A DNA stretch of 33,482 nucleotides from Methylophaga sp. (GCA_013139345.1 WTAY01000134.1:1-33482), one strand, 5' to 3'; positions 18,390-27,537 are shown, counted from the stretch's first letter. Notes: generated by a model not told the origin, from the letters alone. Numbers and translations are program-made.

Positions 18390-18479
18390 GGAGAGCTGGC
18401 CGAGCGGCCGATGGCGCACGCCTGGAAAGTGTGTATAGGTTTATCCCTATCGAGGGTTCGAATCCCTCGCTCTCCGCCA
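18390..18479 (+). tRNA. tRNA-Ser (anticodon GGA)
   Basis: The acceptor arms GGAGAGC (18390-18396) and GCTCTCC (18469-18475) pair fully, followed by G and an encoded CCA (18477-18479). The anticodon loop is CTGGAAA, with GGA at 18424-18426, reading UCC and UCU. A long variable arm (TATAGGTTTATCCCTATC), typical of class II serine tRNAs, precedes the T arm GAGGGTTCGAATCCCTC. Confidence 0.97.
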
Positions 18480-18484
18480 TATAT

Positions 18485-18515
18485 AAAAACACCCTCAATT
18501 GAGGGTGTTTTTTTT
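18485..18515 (+). terminator. Terminator of tRNA-Ser
   Basis: AAAAACACCCTCAA is followed directly by its exact reverse complement TTGAGGGTGTTTTT and further T residues. The stem ACACCCTC/GAGGGTGT with an AATT loop and an 8-T tract is a standard intrinsic terminator just after the tRNA. Confidence 0.92.
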
Positions 18516-18639
18516 ATAATTCATCCCTACTTAAACACATTCCCAATTTCTATCCCCATACAGTTTCATTGATTATGGGTATCTAAGTAAAATAGTAATA
18601 GCCAAAGCCCTGAAAAACCCTTAAAATTACGCTTTCTAT

Positions 18640-18755
18640 GGTGACCCGCACTGGTCTCCTCGCGACGATATGTTGGTTAGCCCGTCAGGCCCGGAAGGGA
18701 GCAGCGGAGCCTTCGGACTCGAGCGCCGAGATTTGGCTGGTGTGGGGCATCGCCC
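18640..18755 (+). ncRNA. ffs: 4.5S signal recognition particle RNA
   Basis: The universally conserved apical core GTCAGGCCCGGAAGGGAGCAGC lies at 18684-18705. The flanks close a long hairpin: GGTGA (18640) pairs with TCGCC (18750), and CCCGCACT pairs with GGTGTGGG. The RNA binds Ffh and targets nascent membrane proteins to FtsY. The exact mature ends are uncertain by several bases. A TAAAAT at 18622 could be its -10, without a good -35. It precedes dnaX. Confidence 0.93.
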
Positions 18756-18820
18756 AATATGTTTGACCGAATAAAAAATTAAACATTATCGAAACTAGAC
18801 ACTAGGTATCACACCAGCAT

Positions 18821-20503
18821 ATGAGTTATTTGGTTCTCGCCCGAAAATGGCGACCTAAAACTTTTTCTGAAGTTGTCGGGCAACAGCATGTCCTCCGTGC
18901 TTTAATCAATGGTCTAGATCAAGATCGTTTACATCATGCTTTTTTGTTTTCTGGTACCCGTGGTGTAGGGAAAACAACGCTTTCGAGAATTCTTGCAAAA
19001 TCACTCAATTGTGAGCAAGGTGTTAGTTCAACACCGTGTGGTGAATGTCAGAGTTGCCAAGAAGTTGATGCTGGACGTTTTGTTGATTTAATTGAAGTCG
19101 ATGCTGCATCTCGTACTAAAGTCGATGATACGCGTGAACTATTAGATAATGTGCAATATGCTCCAAGCCGGGGGCGATATAAGGTTTATTTGATTGATGA
19201 AGTGCATATGCTGTCAACGAGCAGTTTTAATGCACTTTTAAAAACACTGGAAGAGCCCCCTCCTCACGTTAAGTTCTTATTTGCAACAACAGATCCTCAA
19301 AAATTACCTGTCACGATTTTATCGCGTTGCCTCCAATTTAATTTACGCCGAATAGAACTTGAGCAAATTTCTGATCATCTTGCCATGATCCTCAAACAGG
19401 AAGAGATTACCTTTGAAGCTAATGCGTTAACAGCATTAGCACGCGCTGCAGATGGTAGTATGCGTGATGCTTTGAGCTTATTAGACCAAGCCATTTCTTT
19501 TGGTGCAGGCACAGTTACTGCTGAGCATGTTCACCAAATGCTGGGCACCATTGAACAACAACAGTTATTCCACATTTTGACTGCGTTGATTAATCAAGAT
19601 GGAAAAACGTTATTACAACAGTCTCAGGAACTTTCAGTTCAAGGCCGTGATTTTAACCTTGTACTTAATGCATTGCTCGCACTATTACAACGTTTAGCAA
19701 CACTGCAATTAGTCCCTAACTTAGAAGTAACCGATGAGGATAATAGTGAGCAATTAAGCACTCTTAGCTCTCAAATCAGTCCGGAATCTGTTCAGTTACT
19801 TTATCAAATTGCATTACATGGAAAACGTGATCTTCCGTTTGCAGCCGATCCCAAAAGTGGCTTTGATATGACATTGCTGAGAATGCTAAGTTTTCAGCCC
19901 AAGAAAATCACCACTTCAATAAGGGATGTGGATAATACTCCACCGGTAACAGAGGTACAGCAACCATCGGCACCGACTAGCTCGCCTGTTAGCAAGTCAA
20001 GACCTCACGTTAAGGCATCAGAGCCAGAAAAAGAAAGCTACTCAATTCAGGACTCTGCACCAGCAGTAATTGCTGAAAAGCCACACGCTAAACCAGCCCA
20101 GAATATTGCATTATCAGCTGACAGCTGGACCTCAACCATTGCCAATTTGAAGCTTGCCGCCTTATCGCGTCAACTGGCTAACAATTGTGCATTCATCAGG
20201 TTTGATGATACAAAAATATATTTATCACTTGCACCAGAACTCGCTCACCTTGCTACTGATAAAGCAAAAGAACGACTTGAAACCGCATTAAAACAACATT
20301 TAAATAGTAATGTTTCAGTGGTGATTGAACACAATGATGCTCAACATCAATCAAATCAAACGTTGGCAACGCAACAAGCTGAGCATCAAACAAGCAGACA
20401 ACAACAAGCAGTAGACTCTATTCACAATGATCCTACTGTTGACGCAATAAAACACGTTTTTAATGGCCAAGTCATTGAAAGTACGATTAAACCTATAGAT
20501 TAA
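18821..20503 (+). CDS. dnaX: DNA polymerase III subunit tau (DnaX)
   Basis: The 560-residue protein has the AAA+ clamp-loader motor: RKWRPKTFSEVVGQ at the start, P-loop GTRGVGKT (45-52), zinc-binding cysteines 64, 73, 76 and 79, Walker B LIDEVHML, and sensor 1 FATTDPQKLP. After residue ~365 comes a low-complexity linker and then the C-terminal tau region that contacts polymerase and helicase. It loads the sliding clamp and couples the replisome. No A_AAA_AAG slippery site is visible, so a frameshifted gamma form is not predicted by that signal. Confidence 0.96.
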   Translation: MSYLVLARKWRPKTFSEVVGQQHVLRALINGLDQDRLHHAFLFSGTRGVGKTTLSRILAKSLNCEQGVSSTPCGECQSCQEVDAGRFVDLIEVDAASRTKVDDTRELLDNVQYAPSRGRYKVYLIDEVHMLSTSSFNALLKTLEEPPPHVKFLFATTDPQKLPVTILSRCLQFNLRRIELEQISDHLAMILKQEEITFEANALTALARAADGSMRDALSLLDQAISFGAGTVTAEHVHQMLGTIEQQQLFHILTALINQDGKTLLQQSQELSVQGRDFNLVLNALLALLQRLATLQLVPNLEVTDEDNSEQLSTLSSQISPESVQLLYQIALHGKRDLPFAADPKSGFDMTLLRMLSFQPKKITTSIRDVDNTPPVTEVQQPSAPTSSPVSKSRPHVKASEPEKESYSIQDSAPAVIAEKPHAKPAQNIALSADSWTSTIANLKLAALSRQLANNCAFIRFDDTKIYLSLAPELAHLATDKAKERLETALKQHLNSNVSVVIEHNDAQHQSNQTLATQQAEHQTSRQQQAVDSIHNDPTVDAIKHVFNGQVIESTIKPID

Positions 20504-20515
20504 ACGGGAGTCAAT

Positions 20516-20824
20516 ATGAAAGGCGGAATGGGTAACTTAATGAAGCAAGCACAGCAAATGCAAGCCAATATGGAAAAGGCTCAGCAAGAACTTGCTAATG
20601 TTGAAATCACCGGACAATCAGGTGGTGGTATGGTTAAAGTCGTTATGACTGGTAAGCACGATGTTAAACGTGTAAGCATTGAAGATGCACTACTGGAAGA
20701 CGATAAAGAAATGTTAGAAGACTTAATTGCAGCTGCGGTAAATGATGCTGTTCGCCAAGTTGAGAAAACAAGCCAAGATCGTATGTCTGGCATGCTTCCT
20801 CCTGGCATGAAACTTCCATTTTAA
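20516..20824 (+). CDS. YbaB/EbfC family nucleoid-associated protein
   Basis: The 102-residue protein begins [20 protein letters not shown], a hallmark of YbaB/EbfC, and ends with [12 protein letters not shown]. It forms a small dimer that binds DNA. GGGAG precedes the ATG, 12 bases after dnaX. The dnaX-ybaB-recR order is conserved in many bacteria and links it to replication and repair, though its specific job is unsettled. Confidence 0.95.
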   Translation: MKGGMGNLMKQAQQMQANMEKAQQELANVEITGQSGGGMVKVVMTGKHDVKRVSIEDALLEDDKEMLEDLIAAAVNDAVRQVEKTSQDRMSGMLPPGMKLPF

Positions 20825-20842
20825 GCTGATTACTCCTAAGTC

Positions 20843-21442
20843 ATGGCAAATCTCGGTCCTAATATTGAACAATTAATTGAAGCTTTTCGCTGTTTACCCG
20901 GTGTTGGGCCAAAATCAGCTCAACGCATGACCTTTCACCTACTTGAACGTAATCGCGAAGGTGGGGAGCGTTTAGCCAAGTCACTAACTGACGCATTGAC
21001 GAATGTTCATCATTGTCAGCAATGCAGGATATTAAGTGAAACTGAGTTATGCAATCGGTGTAGTGATGAGCAACGCCGACACGACCAGTTGTGTATTGTT
21101 GAAATGCCCAGCGATGTCTTAGCAATAGAACAAGCAACACATTATCAAGGTCAGTATTTTGTATTATCTGGCCACTTGTCACCATTAGATGGTATCGGCC
21201 CAGAAGCATTAGGTATTCCTCTGCTTATTGAGTTGTTTGATAAAGACTCCATTAAAGAGGTTATTCTTGCTACTAACCCCACTGTTGAAGGTGAAGCAAC
21301 AGCACATTATTTAAGTCAGCTAGCTCACGCTAGACAAATTCATGTCACACGACTTGCACATGGTATCCCGCTTGGAGGCGAACTAGAATATGTTGATAGT
21401 GGTACACTATCTCATGCATTTTCGGGTCGAGAATCGATCTAA
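20843..21442 (+). CDS. recR: Recombination mediator protein RecR
   Basis: The 199 residues include the helix-hairpin-helix segment [15 protein letters not shown], a zinc finger with Cys58, 61, 70 and 73 ([16 protein letters not shown]), and the Toprim domain starting at [13 protein letters not shown] with [16 protein letters not shown]. RecR helps RecO and RecF load RecA on single-stranded DNA. It is the third gene of the dnaX-ybaB-recR operon. Confidence 0.97.
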   Translation: MANLGPNIEQLIEAFRCLPGVGPKSAQRMTFHLLERNREGGERLAKSLTDALTNVHHCQQCRILSETELCNRCSDEQRRHDQLCIVEMPSDVLAIEQATHYQGQYFVLSGHLSPLDGIGPEALGIPLLIELFDKDSIKEVILATNPTVEGEATAHYLSQLAHARQIHVTRLAHGIPLGGELEYVDSGTLSHAFSGRESI

Positions 21443-21468
21443 ATAGAAATTAATGAAGAGTAGTCATT

Positions 21469-22653
21469 ATGTCTGAGAAGCGCGCCCCTTTTGAGTTATT
21501 AAAAACATACTCAGGTCTTATTCATCGCCAGCCTCTTTTTATTACTAATCAGCTCGATGTTGAAAGTTACCACCTTTCTTTTTTAACAAAACAAGGTGAA
21601 AAGCTAAGTGATGATACAGAAGTACCAAAATTTATCGAGCAATTGCCAGCAATACTTCCAGCGATAAGCGAGCGACAAAAAGCATTATTATCTCTCCCAG
21701 AATCATGGCGTGAGGCGTTATTAAAAACAGATGACTCAGAGATTAACTTTACTCTCGATGTAAATGGTAATGATGAACCTAATATCAAAAATAGCCACTT
21801 CACATTTGCTCGCCATGCCTCATTAGATAAAGATAGTAGAGATAGCAGTACCTTACTTATTGATATTGAGGAATTTGACCCTAAAACACTAACAGAACAC
21901 CTTCCGACTTGGCGTGAAAGACATTCAATTTTATGTGCAACAAATGTTAATCAAAGAGATGAATTTGCATTCTGTAAACAACATAATTTAGACTTACTTC
22001 AGGGCCAGTTTTATACTTTACCAGCTGCAAATGATAATCAAAAAATATCTCCCTCAACACAAGTTTTAATGGAGTTATTAGTTAAGTTACAAAACCCTGA
22101 TATTGAAGCGAGTGAACTTGCCAGCACCATCAATTTAGATATTTCACTAAGTTATAAATTACTACGTTTAATTAATTCTGCTTTTTTTGGTCTTAGGAAA
22201 GAAGTCAGCAGTATCCAGCAAGCCATTGTTCTACTCGGCTTCACTAAAATTAAAACATGGGCGAGTTTGCTAAGCTTATCTGGTGTCGACGATAAACCAA
22301 AAGAATTACGCATTGTTGCAATGACGCGAGCAAAAATGTGTGAATTGCTGGCAAAATATTATAAAGGCCAAGCAGACATATTCTTTGCTGCCGGTTTATT
22401 CTCCACTTTAGATGCTCTTATGGATAAACCGTTATCATCACTGCTCAATAACTTGCCACTATCTCCCGAACTAGCTAATGCACTGAACAATCACTCTGGT
22501 GCTGCAGGACGCGCCTTGCAAGACGTTTTAAACTATGAAAAAGGTGACTGGGTAGCACTTGATGCATCGCCACTCCCGACAGAGGTGATTGCTAGAGCAT
22601 ATTTAGATGCGATTAATTGGGCCAAAGAACTCAATAGTCAACTACAAGACTAA
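21469..22653 (+). CDS. HDOD domain protein with degenerate EAL-like N-terminus (YuxH type)
   Basis: The 394-residue protein begins with HRQPLFITNQLDVESYHLSF, matching the opening of YuxH-type EAL domains. LLQGQFYTLPA near residue 180 corresponds to the end of that domain. Its catalytic EAL residues are absent, so phosphodiesterase activity is unlikely. From about 195 an HDOD domain follows (ASTINLDISLSYKLLRLINS, then AIVLLGFTKIKTWASLLSLS). HDOD proteins are non-catalytic signalling scaffolds, often tied to c-di-GMP or motility. It lies between recR and aat, and its partners are unknown. Confidence 0.88.
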   Translation: MSEKRAPFELLKTYSGLIHRQPLFITNQLDVESYHLSFLTKQGEKLSDDTEVPKFIEQLPAILPAISERQKALLSLPESWREALLKTDDSEINFTLDVNGNDEPNIKNSHFTFARHASLDKDSRDSSTLLIDIEEFDPKTLTEHLPTWRERHSILCATNVNQRDEFAFCKQHNLDLLQGQFYTLPAANDNQKISPSTQVLMELLVKLQNPDIEASELASTINLDISLSYKLLRLINSAFFGLRKEVSSIQQAIVLLGFTKIKTWASLLSLSGVDDKPKELRIVAMTRAKMCELLAKYYKGQADIFFAAGLFSTLDALMDKPLSSLLNNLPLSPELANALNNHSGAAGRALQDVLNYEKGDWVALDASPLPTEVIARAYLDAINWAKELNSQLQD

Positions 22654-22655
22654 CA

Positions 22656-23378
22656 ATGACCCTACCATGGTTATCATTGTCGAATGACTCTCAATTCCCC
22701 CCCGTTGAAGATGCATTTGATGATGGTCTAGTCGCTGCAGGAGGCGACCTATCGCCTGAGCGACTTCTTAACGCTTACCGTCATGGTTTATTTCCGTGGT
22801 TTAATGAAAATGACCCTATTTTATGGTGGAGCCCTAACCCCCGAATGGTTTTATTTACTGATAAAATAAAACTGTCTAAAAGTCTAAAAAAAACACTACG
22901 TACAACAACACTGACAATTAGCTTAGATCGAGAATTTGAGCAGGTTATGACGGCATGCTCTCTTCCCAGAACAGATATCAAAGATGCTCCTAATAGTGGC
23001 ACATGGATCCATCCCGAAATGATCGATGCCTACATTCAGCTTCACCAACAAGGAAGTGCTCACAGCGTTGAATGCTGGCAAGATGATAAACTTGTTGGCG
23101 GTTTATATGGTGTTGCAATTGGTAAAATGTTTTTTGGTGAATCAATGTTTAGTTCTGTACGTGATAGCTCAAAAGTAGCATTAGTTGCTCTGTGCCAACA
23201 GTTACATCGCTGGGGGTTCGAGCTTATTGATTGCCAAGTATATTCAGAACACCTTGCAAGCTTAGGTGCTGAGGAAATAGATCGAGAAGACTTTATTAGC
23301 CATATTAACGATCTATCTCAGCAAGACACTCCTAACAGACCTTGGCAGATAGATACTGATCTGCCCACACACTTATGA
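22656..23378 (+). CDS. aat: Leucyl/phenylalanyl-tRNA-protein transferase Aat
   Basis: The 240-residue protein shows FPPVEDAFDDGLVAAGGDLS, AYRHGLFPWFNENDPILWWSPNPRMVL and GKMFFGESMFS, all diagnostic. It transfers Leu or Phe from tRNA to N-terminal Arg or Lys, marking proteins for ClpAP. It starts 2 bases after the HDOD gene and overlaps bpt as ATGA. Confidence 0.97.
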   Translation: MTLPWLSLSNDSQFPPVEDAFDDGLVAAGGDLSPERLLNAYRHGLFPWFNENDPILWWSPNPRMVLFTDKIKLSKSLKKTLRTTTLTISLDREFEQVMTACSLPRTDIKDAPNSGTWIHPEMIDAYIQLHQQGSAHSVECWQDDKLVGGLYGVAIGKMFFGESMFSSVRDSSKVALVALCQQLHRWGFELIDCQVYSEHLASLGAEEIDREDFISHINDLSQQDTPNRPWQIDTDLPTHL

Positions 23379-24079
23379 CTGATACTCTCACTTTTTATCA
23401 GGACACGCCTCACGATTGCTCTTATTTAGACGATCAGATGGCCCGTAATATTTACCCTGATCCCAATAAGCCAATGACTTACAGTCTATACAGTCACTTA
23501 ATTCAACATGGGTTTAGACGTAGCGGTAATATCGCATATCGGCCTTATTGTTCAGATTGTAATGCCTGCGTACCTGTTCGCATCAATATTCAACAGTTCA
23601 CACTAAGTCGAAGTCAACGACGCTGTTTAAAACGTAATCAGAACCTCACCATCACCCATCACCCAGCTACTTTTAACGATGAGCATTTTGAGCTCTATTG
23701 CCGCTATTTATCGGCCAGACATTTAAATGGTGGCATGGATAATCCAACCAAGGAAAGTTACTTAAACTTCCTGACCAGTGACTGGGGAAATACTAGTTTT
23801 ATTGAAATTCGCAGTGAATCAAAGCTAATTGCTGTCGCAATAACAGATTATGTTGATAATGCTTTGTCAGCACTCTATACCTTCTTTGATCCTAATATGG
23901 CTCAATACAGCTTAGGAACCTATGCTATTCTCCAACAAATCAATATCGCCCAAAAGCAAGGCCTATCATGGCTTTACCTAGGGTATTGGATTAAAGACTG
24001 TCAAAAAATGCAATACAAACAAAACTTCTCAGCCATTGAGGGATATATTGATCAGCAATGGCAAGCGTTAGAATCATGA
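23375..24079 (+). CDS. bpt: Aspartate/glutamate leucyltransferase Bpt (Ate1-like)
   Basis: The 234 residues include the N-terminal Cys region (HDCSYL), GFRRSGNIAYRPYCSDCNACVPVRI, and LYTFFDPNMAQYSLGTYAILQQI with YLGYWIKDCQKMQYK near the end. Proteobacterial Bpt adds leucine to N-terminal Asp or Glu, extending the N-end rule. The aat-bpt-infA order is conserved in gammaproteobacteria. Confidence 0.95.
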   Translation: MTDTLTFYQDTPHDCSYLDDQMARNIYPDPNKPMTYSLYSHLIQHGFRRSGNIAYRPYCSDCNACVPVRINIQQFTLSRSQRRCLKRNQNLTITHHPATFNDEHFELYCRYLSARHLNGGMDNPTKESYLNFLTSDWGNTSFIEIRSESKLIAVAITDYVDNALSALYTFFDPNMAQYSLGTYAILQQINIAQKQGLSWLYLGYWIKDCQKMQYKQNFSAIEGYIDQQWQALES

Positions 24080-24085
24080 AAAACG

Positions 24086-24114
24086 TTGAATAATCAGTAG
24101 TTTTACGGCAAAAT
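24086..24114 (+). promoter_or_regulatory. Possible infA promoter
   Basis: TTGAAT (24086) and CAAAAT (24109) stand 17 bases apart in the 71-base gap before infA. The -10 is poor, so this is a tentative call. Confidence 0.3.
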
Positions 24115-24150
24115 GGGCATTTAACTTAGAAAATATAGAACAGACATTTT

Positions 24151-24369
24151 ATGGCAAAAGAAGAACATATTGAATTTGAAGGCACCGTTATTGATACAAT
24201 GCCTAACACCACATTTCGTGTTGAACTAGAAAATGGCCACGTTGTAACGGCTCATATTTCTGGCAAAATGCGTAAAAACTACATCCGAATTTTAACGGGT
24301 GATAAAGTTACTGTTCAACTCACTCCATACGATTTAAGTAAAGGACGCATTACTTACCGTGCACGCTAA
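24151..24369 (+). CDS. infA: Translation initiation factor IF-1
   Basis: The 72-residue OB-fold protein is full length and near-canonical: [41 protein letters not shown], then [12 protein letters not shown]. It binds the ribosomal A site of the 30S subunit during initiation. It is separated from bpt by 71 bases and probably has its own promoter. Confidence 0.98.
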   Translation: MAKEEHIEFEGTVIDTMPNTTFRVELENGHVVTAHISGKMRKNYIRILTGDKVTVQLTPYDLSKGRITYRAR

Positions 24370-24429
24370 TAGGTAAGTAAACTTTACTGTCTGCTGAACA
24401 TCCAAACAACGCCTTAAAAGGAACTCTGG

Positions 24430-25359
24430 GTGATATTTTCATTAAAAGCTAAAATAGATAGCAGTAAAACTGCTGGGGTTTCTATCTCAGCAGAAGGCAT
24501 TGCCTTAGCAATTATTGAACACAACACGATAAGTCCTATACTGCAATACGCACAATTTCATCCGTGCTCCCCCAATGGACAGGCAAGCTTACTTGCTGAG
24601 TTAGTTAGACAACACCAGCTTGATAAACTGCCCTGCAATTTGGTGTTATCACCGGAAGAGTATCAACTGACTCAAGTTGATGCTCCCGAAGTACCCAAAC
24701 AGGAACTCAAAGCAGCATTACATTGGCAGGTTAAAGATCTGATTGATTTTCATATTGATGATGCCGTTATCGATCTTATCGAACTCCCCAACAATAGTAC
24801 ATCGGGCAAGAAGCAGTTGCTTGTCGTAGCCAGTCGTCAGTCTATTATTCAATCACATGTTGATTTATTACGAGCGGCTAACTGCAATTTAGAAACGATA
24901 GATATTGCTGCTCAGTCGGCACGAAATATTATCAGCCACCTTCCATTAGATAATGATAGTGTTGGTTTATTAAACTTGTGGGATAACCTGTCTAAACTCA
25001 GCGTCCTCTTAGATAATGATATTTATATCAATCGTTCATCAAGTATTGGCGCGCAATCTCTCTCATTTATTTCTGAGGATGACATCAGTAGTCAGTCAAT
25101 TCTCGATTCATTAGCCTTAGAATTACAACGCACTTTTGATTATTTCGAGAGTCACTCACGTCAAGCAGCCATTACCCATTTACTGATTCTAAATAATGGA
25201 CAATCAATTGATAATTTAAACCACCTACTCCAGCAAAGGTTAGGGGTTGAATGTCAAACTGTAGATCTAAAAGACAGTCTTACTTTTAGTGACTCAATAA
25301 ATACTGTTAGCAATAATTGCTTAATGGCTATTGGTGGCGCTTTGAGGAGTCATCACTAG
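24430..25359 (+). CDS. MshI/PilM-like pilus biogenesis protein
   Basis: The 309-residue protein resembles MSHA biogenesis protein MshI: an actin-like PilM fold with SISAEGIALAIIEH at the start, LVLSPEEYQLTQVDAPEVPK, LKAALHWQVKDLIDFHIDDA, and LALELQRTFDYFESHS. PilM-type proteins sit on the cytoplasmic face and bind PilN. The start is GTG after AAGGAA. Four genes follow the order I-N-J-K of MSHA loci with tiny gaps. The match is by pattern, and sequence conservation in this family is low. Confidence 0.8.
   Translation: MIFSLKAKIDSSKTAGVSISAEGIALAIIEHNTISPILQYAQFHPCSPNGQASLLAELVRQHQLDKLPCNLVLSPEEYQLTQVDAPEVPKQELKAALHWQVKDLIDFHIDDAVIDLIELPNNSTSGKKQLLVVASRQSIIQSHVDLLRAANCNLETIDIAAQSARNIISHLPLDNDSVGLLNLWDNLSKLSVLLDNDIYINRSSSIGAQSLSFISEDDISSQSILDSLALELQRTFDYFESHSRQAAITHLLILNNGQSIDNLNHLLQQRLGVECQTVDLKDSLTFSDSINTVSNNCLMAIGGALRSHH
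25344..25349 (+). promoter_or_regulatory. Ribosome binding site that sets the pilN-like start
   Basis: GAGGAG stands 9 bases before the GTG at 25359, which overlaps the previous stop as TAGTG. This favours the GTG over the track's upstream ATG at 25317. Confidence 0.65.
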
Positions 25360-25937
25360 TGCAAGAAATTAATTTATATCAATCACAATTTCAGCCAACG
25401 ACGGTAATCCTTCCTTCTCGTCAGGTATTTCTGATTGTCATCCTTTTTATTACTATTCTATCTGTTATAAGTCTATATTCGAGCCAAAAAAATAGCGTAC
25501 TTGAAAAGTCAATACGTCAACAACAGCAACAGATGATTAGCGGCATAGAAGCATCGACAGCGAGTCCGCTTCTCAATGCAGAACTACGTACTTTAGAACG
25601 TAAACAACAACAAAAGAAGATGCTTCTTGATTACCTAACTCAGCAAAGTTTTGGTAATTCACAGGGGTTTTCTAAAACACTACGGACCTTATCCCAGCAA
25701 AAAATTAACAATGTCTGGTTAACCCAATTTTCATTACTCAATGGCGGGCAAACAATCACACTACACGGTGAAGCTTTGCAGTCGAGTCAAATTCCACTCT
25801 ATATTGATAGTTTAGGTGAGTCGCCCCACTTTCATGGCAAACAATTTTCTGTTTTCCAATTGCAACAGCCAAAGAATAACACCACACGCTATACGTTCAA
25901 ACTTCATTCAGAACAAAAGACAGGGAGTATTAAGTGA
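25359..25937 (+). CDS. PilN-like (MSHA type) inner-membrane pilus biogenesis protein
   Basis: From the GTG the protein has 192 residues. It starts with QEINLYQSQFQ, close to the PilN signature INLLP.., has one membrane segment (QVFLIVILFITILSVISLY, about 22-40), a periplasmic coiled coil rich in Gln and Lys, and a ferredoxin-like domain (ITLHGEALQSSQIPLYIDSL). PilN-type proteins bridge PilM and PilO. The end overlaps the next gene by 4 bases (GTGA). Confidence 0.8.
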   Translation: MQEINLYQSQFQPTTVILPSRQVFLIVILFITILSVISLYSSQKNSVLEKSIRQQQQQMISGIEASTASPLLNAELRTLERKQQQKKMLLDYLTQQSFGNSQGFSKTLRTLSQQKINNVWLTQFSLLNGGQTITLHGEALQSSQIPLYIDSLGESPHFHGKQFSVFQLQQPKNNTTRYTFKLHSEQKTGSIK

Positions 25938-26617
25938 AACAACACTTTCAAGCACTGTCTAATTATTTAGAAGCCCTGAGTGTACGTGAACGTGCCTTGG
26001 TATTATTCGTATCAATGGCTATTATTTATGCAGTATGGGATGGGCTATTATTTAGTAAACAAGGGCAGCACTACCAACATTTACTCAGTAAACAGCAACA
26101 CTTTTTTGAACAGCAGCAAGCAAGAGATGCAGCCATTGCAAAAACAACGGCAATACTCATTGCCAAACAACGAACGGCGGAACAAAATAAACACGCTGTC
26201 AATCAAGCACAGCAATCATTACAGGCAACAAAACTGCAATTAGATTCCGTACTAAACCGATTAGTCCCCCCCACTAAAATAACAGAGTTATTACGCAGTT
26301 TATTATTGCAAACACACGGCCTTAAGTTGCTTAGCCTTAGTAATGAAGCCGTTGAAAATATATCTTTAAATAATAGTAATGAAGAGCAAGCAGAGCAACC
26401 TAATGATGCTGTTACAACCTTACTTTACAAGCACTCAACAACACTCAAGCTCTCAGGAAACTACCAGCAACTTTACCAATACTTATCTGCATTAGAAAAC
26501 TCTGAATGGGGATTGTATTGGGATATGTTGGATTACAAAGTAGTAGAGTATCCTAAAGCAGAAATAAGCATCAAAGTACATACTATCAGTACCGATGAAT
26601 ATTGGATTGGCTTATAA
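25934..26617 (+). CDS. MshJ/PilO-like inner-membrane pilus biogenesis protein
   Basis: The 227-residue protein has ALSVRERALVLFVSMAIIYAVW leading into a membrane segment (about 20-40), then a periplasmic coiled coil of about 80 residues. It ends in a globular domain with LLLQTHGLKLLSLSNEAVEN and LKLSGNYQQLYQYLSALEN. The layout matches MshJ and PilO. The start is GTG, overlapping the pilN-like stop. It is one base from the mshK-like gene. Confidence 0.8.
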   Translation: MKQHFQALSNYLEALSVRERALVLFVSMAIIYAVWDGLLFSKQGQHYQHLLSKQQHFFEQQQARDAAIAKTTAILIAKQRTAEQNKHAVNQAQQSLQATKLQLDSVLNRLVPPTKITELLRSLLLQTHGLKLLSLSNEAVENISLNNSNEEQAEQPNDAVTTLLYKHSTTLKLSGNYQQLYQYLSALENSEWGLYWDMLDYKVVEYPKAEISIKVHTISTDEYWIGL

Positions 26618-26618
26618 A

Positions 26619-26984
26619 ATGACAACTAAAAATCAATTTATTGCATTATTTGTAGTTCTATTTTCGCTAGAAGCTTGGGCTGCTGAGCACATCTCCGATC
26701 CAACCATGCCTGCAAATTACAAAGCCGCGATGATAGTCAGCACTTCTGAGCAATCATTATTACCTGAACATTACGAATGGGTACTCAACTCAACCATTAT
26801 TTCCCCTCACCTAAAGCTTGCTATCATCAATGGTAGACAACTAAAGCTTGGAGAAAGTATAAATGGGGCAACGTTAAAACGTATTGAGCACCAGCAAGTT
26901 GAACTTAGCTACCAAGAACAAACAATCACACTATTACTACATCATTCGTTCATTAGCCAAATAAAGTCTAGTTCTAAGCCTTAG
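26619..26984 (+). CDS. MshK-like exported protein
   Basis: The ATG at 26619, one base after the mshJ-like stop, gives a 121-residue protein with a signal peptide (NQFIALFVVLFSLEAWAAEH). The track's start at 26595 lies inside the previous gene. After cleavage comes SDPTMPANY, the DPT.P motif seen in MshK, then LNSTIISPHLKLAIINGRQLKLGE, as in MshK/PilP-like domains. Such proteins connect the inner-membrane complex to the secretin. No secretin gene follows, and the next gene is dsbB on the other strand, 2 bases away. Confidence 0.75.
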   Translation: MTTKNQFIALFVVLFSLEAWAAEHISDPTMPANYKAAMIVSTSEQSLLPEHYEWVLNSTIISPHLKLAIINGRQLKLGESINGATLKRIEHQQVELSYQEQTITLLLHHSFISQIKSSSKP

Positions 26985-26986
26985 CC

Positions 26987-27469
26987 TTATTTACGAAACA
27001 TCTGACCTAACGTCAATACAGCAAGTGATATAAAGGCAACAAGCGTCCAACTAGGGATGCTCAGGCCCATAAACGTCCATAGCACCTCAGCACATTCACC
27101 CGAACCACGCATCACCATCTTAATGGCATCTGCCAATGGGAAGTTATCCAACATAAAGTTTAAGCCAGGCCCACAGCTAGGAACCTGATCTTCAGGCAAG
27201 TTTTGCAACCATACATGGCGGGCTGAAATACTTGCCCCAATGAGTGCAAATAGTCCAGCAATAGCACCGTAAACCTTAACTCCAAGTTTAGCTGGGTTGT
27301 GTATTACAGCTATGAACAATACAACACCAACGAACAAAGTAAAGACACGCTGCAATATGCATAGTGGGCAGGGCTCCAAATGATCAACAAACTGGAAGTA
27401 ACCAGCAATTGATAACATTGATGCACAAAATAAAAAGCCCATAAAAAATAAACCACGAGACGACAACAT
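26987..27469 (-). CDS. dsbB: Disulfide bond formation protein DsbB
   Basis: The 160-residue protein has four membrane segments. The quinone-linked cysteine pair Cys34-Cys37 is in EPCPLCILQR, and the periplasmic loop pair is Cys99 (VPSCGPGLNFML) and Cys126 (GSGECAEVLW). DsbB reoxidises DsbA and passes electrons to quinone. All four catalytic cysteines are present. Pilus and secretin proteins often need this pathway, but the convergent placement with the msh-like genes need not be functional. Confidence 0.95.
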   Translation of the reverse strand: MLSSRGLFFMGFLFCASMLSIAGYFQFVDHLEPCPLCILQRVFTLFVGVVLFIAVIHNPAKLGVKVYGAIAGLFALIGASISARHVWLQNLPEDQVPSCGPGLNFMLDNFPLADAIKMVMRGSGECAEVLWTFMGLSIPSWTLVAFISLAVLTLGQMFRK

Positions 27470-27537
27470 TGCTTACTCCAATTAATAATTATGTGCTAAG
27501 TTACCTTAAACACTTGCTAGTTTAAAGGGAAAATAAA

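Noticed and set aside
18821-20503. Programmed frameshift in dnaX giving the gamma subunit
   Set aside because: The longest candidate, around GAAAAAG near 20029, has five A residues in the wrong register. No A_AAA_AAG heptamer with a downstream stop is visible.
20859-21209. 116-residue minus-strand ORF across recR
   Set aside because: It is a shadow of recR, which has all its motifs intact on the plus strand.
24376-24388. AGTAAA-C-TTTACT after infA as a terminator
   Set aside because: The stem is short and AT-only apart from one G/C pair per arm and lacks a T-tract, so it is unlikely to terminate transcription.
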